Part shown: in pieces, positions 47,803 through 56,276 of the stretch | How positions within the stretch are numbered: the first letter of the stretch is position 1 | Layout: each line of letters starts with the position of its first letter | Assembly: GCA_003963435.1 (NCBI GenBank) | Contig: RXJC01000004.1 | Span: 124,001 to 188,000 of the forward strand | Length of the DNA stretch: 64,000 nucleotides | Source of the DNA: Bradyrhizobiaceae bacterium | GTDB lineage: Bacteria; Pseudomonadota; Alphaproteobacteria; Rhizobiales; Xanthobacteraceae | Reading direction: 5' to 3' | Made by a program: the position numbers and the translations under genes | The notes under the pieces: model-generated | Databases searched by the model: none | Told to the model about the DNA's origin: nothing | The model's input: only the letters and a program-made list of their open reading frames with translations

Positions 47803-49275
47803 TTAGGCGGCTTTGCTGGGGGTCGAAACGCCGTTGAGGTCGTAGGAATCGAGCATGGTCTGCACGAGCCGGTCGGCGCCGGCCCAGTCGTAGGTGCGAT
47901 AGGAATGGCCCTTGGTGACGAAAGTCGCGCCGGAGTAGAACATCTCGTATTGCTGATGGCGCGAGCCGAACTCGGAGCCGACGGCGTCCCAGGCGAGCTT
48001 GTAAAACTTCACGCGGTCGTGCGAATTGGCCTTCGGTGACTGCTGGGTCTTGCCTATCAGAGCCGAGATCTCGGGGTTGCCGAAGTCCGCGACCGAAGAG
48101 GGCAGCATGATCATGCCGCCGCCGGCAAGCTCGCGCAACGTGTTGATGACGTGAGCGTAGAGCTGCTGCGTCAGGACCTGCGCGGAATAAAGCGTGTGCC
48201 GGTCTGGAATGAAGTAGGGACCGACCTGAGTGCCCTTCGCCTCCATCGCAGCGACGAGCGCATCGACCATTCCGGTCTCGGCTGCGAGCTGGCCAAGCAT
48301 TTCGCGAACCTGCGGGAACTGCGTGACGCCGTTCATTTCGGCGGTCCGATGCGCAAGGCCGGCCAGGAATTTGAGCTTCACGCTGAGGCGGACCATCGCC
48401 TGGTAGTTCTGGTAGACGTGACAGGGCGTGGCGTGGAATTGCTTCTGGCACATTTCGACATTGCCCTCGACGAAGACGCGATCCCAGGGCACCTTCACGT
48501 CGTCAAAGTAGAGAACCGAGTCATTCTCGTCGAAACGGCTCGACAGGGGATTGTCGAACACCGCGCCGGCGGCATCCTCGTAGGACTTGCGCGACAGCAT
48601 CTTGAGGCCCTTCGTGTTCATCGGGATCGCGAAGGACATCGCGTAGCGCTCTTCACCCGGCCGCATCGGCTGGATGGTCGTGACGAAGACCTCGTCCGCG
48701 ACCACGCCGCCGGTGGCGAGCATTTTGGCACCACGGATCGTGATGCCTTCGGCATTGCGATCGACGACCCCGGCGGTGAGGAACGGATCGGCCTGCTCGG
48801 CAGCGCCCTTCGAGCGGTCCGCCTGCGGATTGATGATGACGTAGGTGAGGTAGAGATCCTTGTCGCGGGCGTAGCGATAATAGCTCTCAAGCGCGCCGGC
48901 ACGGGCCGGGTCATAGGCCTTGAAGACGTCGAGGCCCATGTATAGGCCGGAAATACAGGAAGCGACGTGGTCGGGAGCGCGACCCAAGAAGCCCGCATGC
49001 AGCGACGCCCAACCTTCCAGCGCCTTGCGCCGCTCCACGAGTTCCGCATAGGAACCAGGAAGTTGCCAAATGCGATTCGCTCGCCCGGCTCCGGTATCGA
49101 ACGTCATCAACTCGCGATTGTCCGGAGCGTTGGCGAAGTCGAAGAGATCCGCCATCGACCTCGCTACATTGCGGAAGGCATGATGCGACGTCACGTCGCC
49201 AACCGCCTCTCCATTGATGTAGATGGTGCGGCCATCGTTCAGGCTTGACAGGTATTCCGTCGCGGAGCGTGTCAT
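47803..49275 (-). CDS. 4-hydroxyphenylacetate 3-monooxygenase (HpaB) family flavin monooxygenase
   Basis: The 490-residue protein is the oxygenase component of a two-component FADH2-dependent monooxygenase. Family blocks are YLSSLNDGRTIYINGEAV at the N-terminus, YARDKDLYLTYVIINPQADR near 132, GVVDRNAEGITIRGAKMLAT, VPWDRVFVEGN, and near the end GGGMIMLPSSVADF. HpaB-type enzymes hydroxylate phenols and some heterocycles such as pyrrole-2-carboxylate. The flavin reductase gene lies upstream with a 36-base gap, which completes the system. The substrate is not hydroxyphenylacetate by necessity, because no meta-cleavage genes follow; amidase and an FAH-like protein do instead. Confidence 0.88.
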   Translation of the reverse strand: MTRSATEYLSSLNDGRTIYINGEAVGDVTSHHAFRNVARSMADLFDFANAPDNRELMTFDTGAGRANRIWQLPGSYAELVERRKALEGWASLHAGFLGRAPDHVASCISGLYMGLDVFKAYDPARAGALESYYRYARDKDLYLTYVIINPQADRSKGAAEQADPFLTAGVVDRNAEGITIRGAKMLATGGVVADEVFVTTIQPMRPGEERYAMSFAIPMNTKGLKMLSRKSYEDAAGAVFDNPLSSRFDENDSVLYFDDVKVPWDRVFVEGNVEMCQKQFHATPCHVYQNYQAMVRLSVKLKFLAGLAHRTAEMNGVTQFPQVREMLGQLAAETGMVDALVAAMEAKGTQVGPYFIPDRHTLYSAQVLTQQLYAHVINTLRELAGGGMIMLPSSVADFGNPEISALIGKTQQSPKANSHDRVKFYKLAWDAVGSEFGSRHQQYEMFYSGATFVTKGHSYRTYDWAGADRLVQTMLDSYDLNGVSTPSKAA

Positions 49276-49311
49276 GGTTTCTCCCGTTTGAAGCTATTGG
49301 TGGATAGGCAA

Positions 49312-49830
49312 CTAATAATGGATCGGCAGCGGCCATTCCGGCTCGCGCTGGGTTTCGTCGACAAGATCACGATAACGGCCGCGGAAGAAAATTAGCGGCG
49401 CGGGCGCGTCGGGGTGCGTCGCGTAGCGAACCACCCGCACCACGAAGATGACGTGATCGCCGCCGTCGTAATTCGCGTAGGGCGCACATTCGAAATGAGC
49501 CAAAGCGCCCGCGATCAACGGCGCTTCGGCGTGACCAACCGACGTCTTCACCTGGTCCCATTTGTCGGAAAGCGCGCGCGCGAACTGATTGGAGATCTGC
49601 TCCTGATCGCGGGCTAGAATGTTGACGGCGAAGCCTTTTGCTTCGAGCATCGCAGGCAGGCTACGCGCCTTGCGGTCGACGCTGAACAGGACCAGCGGGG
49701 GGGCGAGCGATACAGAATTGAATGAACTCATGGTCATACCGATGAGCTCGTCGCCCCTGCCACGCGCGGTCACTACCGCAACGCCGGTTGCGAATTCTCC
49801 CAGTACACGCCTGAACGCACGGTCCTCCAT
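49312..49830 (-). CDS. Flavin reductase family protein (HpaC-like)
   Basis: The 172-residue protein has the flavin reductase-like domain: FRRVLGEFATGVAVVTARG, GMTMSSFNSVSLAPPLVLFS, FAVNILARDQEQIS and HVIFVVRVVRY. It supplies reduced flavin to the HpaB-like oxygenase encoded next. The ATG at 49830 has GAGGTG six bases upstream; a GTG three codons earlier (49839) is weaker. It is the first gene of the operon and is divergent from the MarR gene. Confidence 0.88.
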   Translation of the reverse strand: MEDRAFRRVLGEFATGVAVVTARGRGDELIGMTMSSFNSVSLAPPLVLFSVDRKARSLPAMLEAKGFAVNILARDQEQISNQFARALSDKWDQVKTSVGHAEAPLIAGALAHFECAPYANYDGGDHVIFVVRVVRYATHPDAPAPLIFFRGRYRDLVDETQREPEWPLPIHY

Positions 49831-49872
49831 TGGACGCACCTCGCTGCTTCAGTCTGATTTATAATTCTCAGA

Positions 49873-49906
49873 TAGCTTTGTGACAAAGCTACTTGAGGAT
49901 GTCAAG
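49873..49906. promoter_or_regulatory. Two adjacent palindromes in the MarR/flavin-reductase divergent region
   Basis: TAGCTTTG-TGA-CAAAGCTA (49873-49891) is a perfect inverted repeat with 8-bp arms. It is followed directly by CTTGA-GGATG-TCAAG (49892-49906) with 5-bp arms. They lie 43-76 bases before the flavin reductase ATG and 76-110 bases before the MarR GTG, as expected for MarR operators controlling both directions. Confidence 0.65.
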
Positions 49907-49982
49907 CCCACTTGATGGGCGGCCGTATGCGTGCTTTTTAAGCAAGCTCGCAACGCAATGATTTGGCGAGGAGAACGACCGC

Positions 49983-50573
49983 GTGACCGATGCACTCCTG
50001 ACGGCGTCGAAACCCGAGCTACTGGACAAGGAAGGAGACCGCACGTTGCGCGGCCTGCTCTACGACTATTTCGCGTTCGGACGCAGTCTGGATGCCTGTC
50101 GCGAAACATTTGCGGGCTTCGTCGACTTGTCGCCAACCCAATATCTGATCCTGATCGCGATTAAGAACTCGACCGCCGACGAACCCATGGGCGTGAATCA
50201 AGTTGCGGAGCGGCTATATCTGAGCGGTGCCTTCGTCACCAACGAGATCAACAAGCTGGTTTCCGACGACCTGCTCGAGAAGAGCCCCCATCCCGAGGAC
50301 GGACGGCGGGTGCAATTGAGCCTCACCCAGCACGGACTGAACCTGTTGATCCGTCTTGCCGCCTTGCAGCGCCCTGTCAACGACGCGTTGTTTGGAATGC
50401 TGACACGCGACGAATTCCGGTTGTTGTCCCAGTTGCTGGCCCGCCTCGCCGCCAACGGCGATAACGCCATCAAGCTGGCCGAGCATATCGGGGCAAAGAT
50501 GAAGCTGGAATTAGCGCCCGCGGTAACGGATCGCCCCAGAAAGCAGCGCCGAGAAAGCCGCTCAAAACGATAG
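49983..50573 (+). CDS. MarR family transcriptional regulator
   Basis: The 196-residue protein has a MarR winged helix: LSPTQYLILIAIKNS, VNQVAERLYLSGAFVTNEIN as recognition helix, then SPHPEDGRRVQLSLTQHG as wing. The N-terminal helix and a Lys/Arg-rich C-terminal tail (RPRKQRRESRSKR) extend beyond a minimal MarR. The GTG at 49983 is the first start in frame. It is divergent from the ten-gene catabolic operon, with perfect palindromes between, and probably represses it until an aromatic ligand binds. Confidence 0.9.
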   Translation: MTDALLTASKPELLDKEGDRTLRGLLYDYFAFGRSLDACRETFAGFVDLSPTQYLILIAIKNSTADEPMGVNQVAERLYLSGAFVTNEINKLVSDDLLEKSPHPEDGRRVQLSLTQHGLNLLIRLAALQRPVNDALFGMLTRDEFRLLSQLLARLAANGDNAIKLAEHIGAKMKLELAPAVTDRPRKQRRESRSKR

Positions 50574-50574
50574 C

Positions 50575-50603
50575 GAGAGCCTCCCGACGGAGGACGGCCT
50601 CTC
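50575..50603 (+). terminator. Weak hairpin after the MarR gene
   Basis: CCTCC (50580-50584) pairs with GGAGG (50589-50593) around CGAC, with outer GAGAG/CTCTC pairing. It lies 2 bases after the MarR stop and lacks a T-run, so terminator function is uncertain. Confidence 0.3.
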
Positions 50604-50704
50604 GCGCGTAGCAATCGCAGAAATCATGCTCCTTCGAGGCAATCCCTCGGGATGCGGCACGCTCTGCAATACTATCATCAAGGGGCCGATCCTTTCAGAT
50701 CCGT

Positions 50705-51373
50705 TCAGTGATGCACTTCTTCGACTGCAGCATTACCTTCCTCTTGTTCCAATCGCCACAACAAGACCTCAAAGCGGTCTTGGCCGAAGAACGGCTCACC
50801 CTTGAACACCATCGTTGGGACACCCCAATGACCGGCCGCCCGAAGCGACGCGTCGTTTGCCGCAAGGCTCTTATCGTAGCTCGCAGGATCGTCAGCGATG
50901 TGGGTTTCCATCTCTTGTAAATTCAGCCCTGCTCTTGCAGCCGCATCTGACAAGTGGACCCCCTCATGCCAATTATCTACCTCACCGCTCCAGAGAAGAT
51001 TTGACACCTCCCGACAGAACGCCAGCCCACGTCCTCGCTTGGTTGCAGCGATCCCTAACCGACCAAGGCGAACTGCAAGGGGTTGCTCTGGAGCTATCGT
51101 CAAGGTCGCCGGGTCTTGCTTAATCGGGTCGGGAACCGGTCGCCGAAAGGGCATGCCGTGGAAAGCTGCCATTCTGGCGCTGTCCATCATGAAGTACGGT
51201 CTCGCGAGTTTGTTCATTGCAGCAAAGTATGATGGATTGCGAATAGCGGCGGGGTGAACAACTTTCAGATCGATCCTCGCACGGCGCTCAGCCTCAAGCC
51301 GTGCGATCCTAGGCAAAATGATATAGGAGTAGGGGCTTCGAAACGACCAATACAGTTCGACAACCGATGTCAT
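50705..51373 (-). CDS. DsbA-family protein resembling 2-hydroxychromene-2-carboxylate isomerase
   Basis: The 222-residue protein has a DsbA/kappa-GST fold: VELYWSFRSPYSYIILPRI at 4-22, with a Ser-Pro-Tyr where DsbA has CxxC. GHWGVPTMVFKGEPFFGQDRFE follows near 187-208, containing the cis-Pro (VPT). The SFRSPYSY start and lack of Cys pair match 2-hydroxychromene-2-carboxylate isomerases and kappa-class GSTs, which bind glutathione. The ATG at 51373 has GGAAG upstream and begins at the first strand. It could isomerise an aromatic ring-opened intermediate using glutathione. Its substrate and partners are unknown. Confidence 0.82.
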   Translation of the reverse strand: MTSVVELYWSFRSPYSYIILPRIARLEAERRARIDLKVVHPAAIRNPSYFAAMNKLARPYFMMDSARMAAFHGMPFRRPVPDPIKQDPATLTIAPEQPLAVRLGRLGIAATKRGRGLAFCREVSNLLWSGEVDNWHEGVHLSDAAARAGLNLQEMETHIADDPASYDKSLAANDASLRAAGHWGVPTMVFKGEPFFGQDRFEVLLWRLEQEEGNAAVEEVHH

Positions 51374-51727
51374 TGCAACTTCCTTCTTGAGAATGCCCTC
51401 CTCAACGTGGAGGCCGGCTCGCGTTCGGATAGAACACGGTGGTTGTTTGAGCCCAAGATATCGCGCCGGCCGCCTGCTTCCGTCCACCCCCACAAGCGAC
51501 CGCTACCGCATAAAAGCAGTAACGGGAGCGGCTTAGCTGTTTGGTTGTCCCGGCTGCAGGGCCAAGTCTCTTCGCCAGCCTTCTATGATCTCAGAGAGCC
51601 GAGGACTGGTGCGTCGGATCGTAGTCGTCACCCATATGAACTCCGACAGGCCCGAATTGCATCAGCCAGCATAACGACGTTTTGCGCCATTGCGCGGACG
51701 CCGTGCAGTTAAGTAACTTGACTTCGG
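51374..51727. other. Stretch of 354 bases without a supported gene
   Basis: This lies between the DsbA-like gene and the end of the GstB-like gene, both minus strand. No palindrome, hairpin or coding pattern stands out. The frame continuing upstream from the DsbA-like start has no family features. Confidence 0.4.
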
Positions 51728-52714
51728 TCATGACAGGCGGCCGGGTGGTAATTTGATGGGATCAAGTCCCGGCAGATCCGGGCCCACGGGTACAATTCCG
51801 CTCGGGTTGAGCGCCTTGATCGAATAGTACCCTCGCTTGATGTGATCGACGTTCACTGTATCGCGGATACCAGGTATGGCCAGCATTTGCGCAAGGTAAG
51901 CGCTCAGCGCAGGGTAGTCTGCAAGTCGGCGCAGATTGCATTTGAAGAGACTGTGATACGCCGCGTCGAAGCGCACCAATGTCACGAATAATCGTACGTC
52001 TGCCTCAGTCAGCCTTTCGCCGGTTAGAAACGGTCTACGCCGCCCGACGTGCTCCTCCAACTCGTCAAGCATGAGGAATACCTCGTTGAACGCTTCTTCG
52101 TAGGCAACCTGAGTGGTGGCGAAGCCGGCGCGGTAAACACCGTGGTTGAGCCGAGGATAGATGCGATCGTTGAGTGCATCAATGCCCGCGCGCAGCTCCT
52201 TTGGGTAGAGGTCAATTTCTCCATCAGCCAAAGCTCCAAACCCGCAATTGAATATGCGCACGATATCGGCGGATTCATTGTTGACGATCGTCTTGCGCTG
52301 CTTATCCCACAACACCGGCACGGTGGCTCGTCCAGTAAAGTGCGGGTCGGCACGGGTGTAAATTTCATGCAGGTAGGTAGCGCCGTTGACGTCGTCCCGG
52401 TCGGATCCCGGATAGTCACCGAAGCGCCATCCCTCATCAGTCAAGTTTGGCTCGACAACGCTAACCGATATCACCGCCTCAAGCTGCTTGAGCTTGCGGG
52501 CGATGAGCGTACGTGATGCCCAAGGACAGGCCAGCGCAACATACAAGTGATAACGTCCGGCCTCTGCCTTGAATCCTTCCTCTCCTGTCGGACCGGCCGC
52601 ACCGTCAGGAGTGATCCAATGGCGGAAGCTGGAAATCTGGCGCACATAGCCTCCTTTGGAGTCGGTGCCTTGCACTGGCTGCCACTTCGCCATCCATCTG
52701 CCGTTGACTAGCAT
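51728..52714 (-). CDS. Glutathionyl-hydroquinone reductase-like GST (YqjG/ECM4 type)
   Basis: The 328-residue protein is a Xi-class GST. The catalytic Cys63 is in YVALACPWASRTLIARKLK, after SSFRHWITPDGAAGPTGEEG. SVVEPNLTDEGWRF and VPVLWDKQRKTIVNNESADI follow, with the ending MLAIPGIRDTVNVDHIKRGY. These enzymes remove glutathione from glutathionyl-hydroquinones and act in breakdown of chlorinated or other quinones. The ATG at 52714 gives the family N-terminus; an in-frame start 30 codons upstream is Arg/Lys-rich and less likely. It fits the glutathione theme of this end of the window, with another GST and glutathione reductase. Confidence 0.9.
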   Translation of the reverse strand: MLVNGRWMAKWQPVQGTDSKGGYVRQISSFRHWITPDGAAGPTGEEGFKAEAGRYHLYVALACPWASRTLIARKLKQLEAVISVSVVEPNLTDEGWRFGDYPGSDRDDVNGATYLHEIYTRADPHFTGRATVPVLWDKQRKTIVNNESADIVRIFNCGFGALADGEIDLYPKELRAGIDALNDRIYPRLNHGVYRAGFATTQVAYEEAFNEVFLMLDELEEHVGRRRPFLTGERLTEADVRLFVTLVRFDAAYHSLFKCNLRRLADYPALSAYLAQMLAIPGIRDTVNVDHIKRGYYSIKALNPSGIVPVGPDLPGLDPIKLPPGRLS

Positions 52715-52996
52715 CGCCGGTTCCTTCCGAATCTTGTTGGTCGTTTGCCGATGGTTGCTACCTGCCCGCCGTCTCCGCCGCTTAGGCGTTTTTGACGACT
52801 GCACGGAAGGATCGACTAATTGGCGCCTTCGAGAAGCCCGCGCTCAGGCCTCTCGCAAGTTTCCGTGTTGTCCGTATTACAACCCGAGCAAGAACGAAAA
52901 AGCCCCGCCGGAAAGGATCGCAAAGCAATGCCCTTTCTTCGCGACATGCATTACTTTGCCGACATAGACCAGCCTGCTTTGAGGCGCGCTAGCGGT

Positions 52997-53707
52997 CTAG
53001 AATTTCTCCGACCACGGTCGAACATCAACTTCATGGGACCACGCGCTCCGAGGTTGCCGATGCAATTGCACATAAAGCTCAGCGATCGCATCCGGCGCGA
53101 GCAACGATTCCTCCCCGCGCTCATCGATAAGATGCCGATAATGCTCGGATTCGATTTGCCCGTCTATGATCACGAACCCGATGTGTATGCCTTGCGGTCC
53201 CAGCTCACGAGCCATGCTTTGGGCGAGCGCACGCAAGCCGAATTTTGGAACTGCCAAGTTGGCGAAGCCAGCGCTGCCGCGCATTGCAGCAGTTGCACCG
53301 GTAAAAATGATTGTCCCGTGCCCTCGTTTGGCCATGCGCCGTGCGGCAGCCTGACCGACGAGCAAGCCTCCGAGGCAGCCGATTCGCCAGCAACGTTCAA
53401 AGTCGGCCGGGTCGATATCGAGAACGTTGTTTTTTTGGAACGCGCCTGCGTTGAAAACGACCAGGTCAGGCTCCCCAAGGTCGCGGTCCACGCTGTCGAA
53501 GACACGTTGAACATCTTCGCTGTTCGAGACATCGGCGGTGTAGGGGCGAGCGCCATTGCATCCTTCAGATTCGATTATGGAGCTCAGCTTCGTCTGATCG
53601 CGCGCTACGGCACCGACCTGCATTTTTTCGGTGACGAAACGTCGGGTCAACGCCCGGCCGAGGCCAGGTCCGACCCCGAATACGATCGCCGTCTCGCGTG
53701 CCGCCAT
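52997..53707 (-). CDS. Short-chain dehydrogenase-like protein lacking the catalytic Tyr
   Basis: The 236-residue protein has an SDR fold: cofactor motif AIVFGVGPGLGRALTRRF near residues 7-24, then LVVFNAGAF, and GTIIFTGATAAMRGSAGFAN. The YxxxK catalytic pair reads LAVPKFGLRALAQSMAREL: Lys is kept but the Tyr position is Leu. This occurs in one SDR group whose sequences read FAxFAxAKFALRALAQ, so the protein may not be an oxidoreductase in the usual sense. The ATG at 53707 has AGAAGGA just upstream. It lies in a loosely spaced minus-strand series with the deacetylase and cysteine hydrolase. Confidence 0.82.
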   Translation of the reverse strand: MAARETAIVFGVGPGLGRALTRRFVTEKMQVGAVARDQTKLSSIIESEGCNGARPYTADVSNSEDVQRVFDSVDRDLGEPDLVVFNAGAFQKNNVLDIDPADFERCWRIGCLGGLLVGQAAARRMAKRGHGTIIFTGATAAMRGSAGFANLAVPKFGLRALAQSMARELGPQGIHIGFVIIDGQIESEHYRHLIDERGEESLLAPDAIAELYVQLHRQPRSAWSHEVDVRPWSEKF

Positions 53708-53839
53708 GTTCCTTCTACGCCTTCCAAGCCGCGGAAATCTTTTAGGCGCTGGTGCGCCGGCGAATCTTACCAATCGCTTCCATAAGCTATCCCCGGACCT
53801 CCTCCGGCAATTGCTCCAACCCCTTCGAAGTCCGAAATC

Positions 53840-54307
53840 CTAATTCTTCCAAGATTTAGACTTGAGCAAAACCCCGAAGATCATCAAATGCGAAACGACT
53901 ACCAAAGGGGCGTAGAACGTATAGACATACCACAAGGTAGCAAGATTGAAGCTGGGAACGTTCAACTCTACGACACCGCGCAATCCATTTAATAGATCTA
54001 GAAATCCCCACGAGTTCGTTGCCCACACTAGCGGAATGGCAACATGCAAGTTGCTGCGCAACACGAAGATAGAAGCTAGGGCCAGGGCCGCTTCTATGAG
54101 ATCACCGTAAGCGGCATTGGAAAGAAACTCCCTTGGCAGGTTCGGATCGACCATGCCGGCTACCAATAACGTCATTCCTATATACCGGGGCACATGGACC
54201 CAAAGCAGTAGAATTAGAGCTGAATTACGAGAGAGCTTGGTTAGCGATGGCCACACGTACCAAGTCGCGACGAGGGCTACGACACAGACACTCGTAAGTA
54301 TCTGCAT
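53840..54307 (-). CDS. Small integral membrane protein of unknown function
   Basis: The 155-residue protein has four hydrophobic segments: ILTSVCVVALVATWYVWPSL, a region around LILLLWVHVPRYIGMTLLV, EAALALASIFVLRS and LVVVSHLMIFGVLL. Conserved-looking polar positions include HVPR and NSWGFLDLLNG. The latter pattern is seen in small uncharacterised membrane proteins of proteobacteria. No catalytic motif is visible. The ATG at 54307 begins at the first membrane segment; a longer frame to 54436 adds a charged leader without a clear ribosome site. It lies between the SDR-like and deacetylase genes on the same strand. Confidence 0.6.
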   Translation of the reverse strand: MQILTSVCVVALVATWYVWPSLTKLSRNSALILLLWVHVPRYIGMTLLVAGMVDPNLPREFLSNAAYGDLIEAALALASIFVLRSNLHVAIPLVWATNSWGFLDLLNGLRGVVELNVPSFNLATLWYVYTFYAPLVVVSHLMIFGVLLKSKSWKN

Positions 54308-54401
54308 CCAAAATATTGCAACGCTATTCACTGCGAGCGGACTCCTTCGAACTCGATATGCCCGCAAGTATAGCTCGCGGATTGCCGTTAACGAGTGGAA
54401 C

Positions 54402-55280
54402 TCAGATCGGCAATTTGGCCGCGCGATACCAGTCATTGATTTCGCCGGCTGTGGCGAACCAGACTTTGTCGTGTCCGGCGATGTGTGCGAATGCCTCAGC
54501 CAAATGCTTCATGCGAAATGGCTGACCAACGATAAACGTATGAAGCGCGATCGGCATGATCCTGGGTATGCGCTCACCTTCTTCGTACAAGACGTCAAAC
54601 TGGTCGCGGATCAGTTGGCCAAAATCGCCCGCAGTCATTCCGAAGGTAAGCAGGGACGGGAGATCATTGCATTCGACCGAATACGGCATTGAGAGCAAGG
54701 AGCCTTGCTTAACCTTCATCGGGAATGGAAGGTCGTCACAGGAGTAATCGCAGAGATATTCTATGCCATTCTCCGCCAGCAAATCTGCTGTCTGGTGAGT
54801 CTCGGTAAGAAACGGGCTGAGCCATCCCTTTGGTCGTTGTCCAGTGGCTTCCTCGATACTCCGTATCGTCTCTGAAACTAACTCCACCTCCTGCTCTGTC
54901 GATAGGCCATTGACGACTTCGGTGTTGTTCCTGCCATGCCCCATCCATTCCCAACGACGCTTCACTCCCTCCTCGATGATCCGAGGATACTCCCGACAGA
55001 CATCTGAGTTGAGGCACACACTGGCCCGTAAACCAAAACGATCCATCGTTTCCATCATCCGCCAGATTCCGACCCGCTGACCGTAGTCGCGCCATCCGTA
55101 GTTCAGCGGATCAGGCTTGAACTGGGCGGTTTGCGGGACAACGGCAGGACCCGGCCTGTCTTCTGGGAAGTGCTCCATATTCACATAGACGACCACCGCA
55201 ACACGAGCGTCATTTGGTAGGCGCAGCGACGGCCGATCAATGATCGGGCTGTAGACGTACCGCTTCGTTTGGGTCAACAT
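54402..55280 (-). CDS. Polysaccharide deacetylase family protein (PuuE-like)
   Basis: The 292-residue protein has the NodB-type barrel in its allantoinase-like (PuuE) form: RVAVVVYVNMEHFPEDRPGP, GWRDYGQRVGIWRMMETMDR, and GHGRNNTEVVNGLSTEQE where the His-x3-x4 metal motif lies. GQRPKGWLSPFLTETHQTAD and LHTFIVGQPFRMKHL follow. Members hydrolyse amide or ring C-N bonds, in purine or pyrimidine-like compounds, rather than polysaccharide. The first metal-binding Asp-Asp of NodB is replaced by NMEH, as in the PuuE branch. The start at 55280 has AGTAGG about nine bases upstream, better than the ATG at 55289. It follows the cysteine hydrolase by 30 bases; the pair may degrade a cyclic or N-carbamoyl compound. 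Confidence 0.85.
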   Translation of the reverse strand: MLTQTKRYVYSPIIDRPSLRLPNDARVAVVVYVNMEHFPEDRPGPAVVPQTAQFKPDPLNYGWRDYGQRVGIWRMMETMDRFGLRASVCLNSDVCREYPRIIEEGVKRRWEWMGHGRNNTEVVNGLSTEQEVELVSETIRSIEEATGQRPKGWLSPFLTETHQTADLLAENGIEYLCDYSCDDLPFPMKVKQGSLLSMPYSVECNDLPSLLTFGMTAGDFGQLIRDQFDVLYEEGERIPRIMPIALHTFIVGQPFRMKHLAEAFAHIAGHDKVWFATAGEINDWYRAAKLPI

Positions 55281-55310
55281 TGAAGCCATCCTACTTTCTA
55301 TCTGCAGTAA

Positions 55311-55976
55311 TTAGGAAAGTGAGCCGACTGTCGCCGCGCGAATGGACAGGCCGGCGAAGTAGGTCAATACTTCCTCGCGGCTCAACACGTCGCCGTATTT
55401 GCTGTCGATATCAAACAGGTTTGCATCGTGCGGCGCTTGGTGCCGATCGCCGACGCACTCGCGCGGAACCATAACTCGGAAGCCATACTGCATTGCATCA
55501 ACCGCCGTTGCGCGAATGCAACCGCTTGTGGTGCATCCGACAAGAATTACCGTGTCCACGCCGCGGCTTGTCAGCATCGAGGCCAAACAGGTTCCGAAGA
55601 ATGCGCTGGGATACTGCTTGCTGAAGACTATCTCGCCGTCGATCGGCGTAAATTGCGGAACAATCTGGCTCAGAGGATGCGTCGCCGTTAAGCACCGCAG
55701 CAGAGGGACTTTCTTTACAAACATGCCGCCGTCTAGACCGCTCGGATCATAGACTACACGGGTGTGCACAACTGGAACGCCGTGCGCTCGGGCAGCATTC
55801 AGCACGGGCACACTAGCGAGAACGGCCTCCACTACGGCAGGAGCATAAAAGGGCGACTCTTCCCGCACGTAACTATTGATGAAATCAACGTTGATGAGAG
55901 CGGGCCACCGGCCGAAGCCAAGACGCGTATCAAATACGCCTTGATAGTTCTGCGCGACTGCATCTAGTTCAGCCAT
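55311..55976 (-). CDS. Isochorismatase-like cysteine hydrolase (N-carbamoylsarcosine amidohydrolase type)
   Basis: The 221-residue protein has the Asp-Lys-Cys triad: Asp in ALINVDFINSY near residue 29, Lys in VFSKQYPSAFFGT near 114, and Cys in VGCTTSGCIRATAVDAMQYG near 148. This sequence pattern fits N-carbamoylsarcosine amidohydrolase and related enzymes that release ammonia and CO2 from N-carbamoyl compounds. The ATG at 55976 is preferred; a GTG two codons upstream is in frame. It heads a minus-strand operon with the PuuE-like gene. An operator-like repeat lies 34 bases upstream and its inverted partner stands before the divergent symporter operon, so one regulator may control import and hydrolysis together. 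Confidence 0.88.
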   Translation of the reverse strand: MAELDAVAQNYQGVFDTRLGFGRWPALINVDFINSYVREESPFYAPAVVEAVLASVPVLNAARAHGVPVVHTRVVYDPSGLDGGMFVKKVPLLRCLTATHPLSQIVPQFTPIDGEIVFSKQYPSAFFGTCLASMLTSRGVDTVILVGCTTSGCIRATAVDAMQYGFRVMVPRECVGDRHQAPHDANLFDIDSKYGDVLSREEVLTYFAGLSIRAATVGSLS

Positions 55977-56010
55977 GTTCACACCCCGCCCCAGTCGCGT
56001 TGCGCAAGAA

Positions 56011-56030
56011 TTAGTTGGACGACTGACTGA
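56011..56030. promoter_or_regulatory. Operator-like repeat, left copy
   Basis: TTAGTTGGACGACTGACTGA is an imperfect copy of the perfect palindrome at 56150-56165, in opposite orientation. It begins 34 bases before the cysteine hydrolase ATG, where a bound regulator would overlap that promoter. Confidence 0.5.
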
Positions 56031-56149
56031 CGGTCATAGTCCAGTTGCCGAAGGGCGTCAAACGGCAATGGCCTCGCCCTCGAAAACTCCAGTCGGCGCA
56101 CCTCACGAGGATAGGAACAGGACTTGACACAAGACGATGACCAGATGAC

Positions 56150-56165
56150 AGTCAGTCGTCTGACT
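56150..56165. promoter_or_regulatory. Operator-like palindrome, right copy
   Basis: AGTCAG-TCGT-CTGACT is a perfect inverted repeat with 6-bp arms, 111 bases before the DUF3311 ATG. TTGACA at 56124-56129 may be part of a promoter close by. The regulator that would bind both copies is not encoded next to them. Confidence 0.55.
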
Positions 56166-56276
56166 AATATTTATTGGCGCTCGCGACGTTCTCTCGGGGG
56201 AACTAACGCAGCTCTTGGTCCAGTCGGCCGTTCGAAACAGCATTAAGGCGGCGCCCAACCACCGGAGCAAAAGAAG

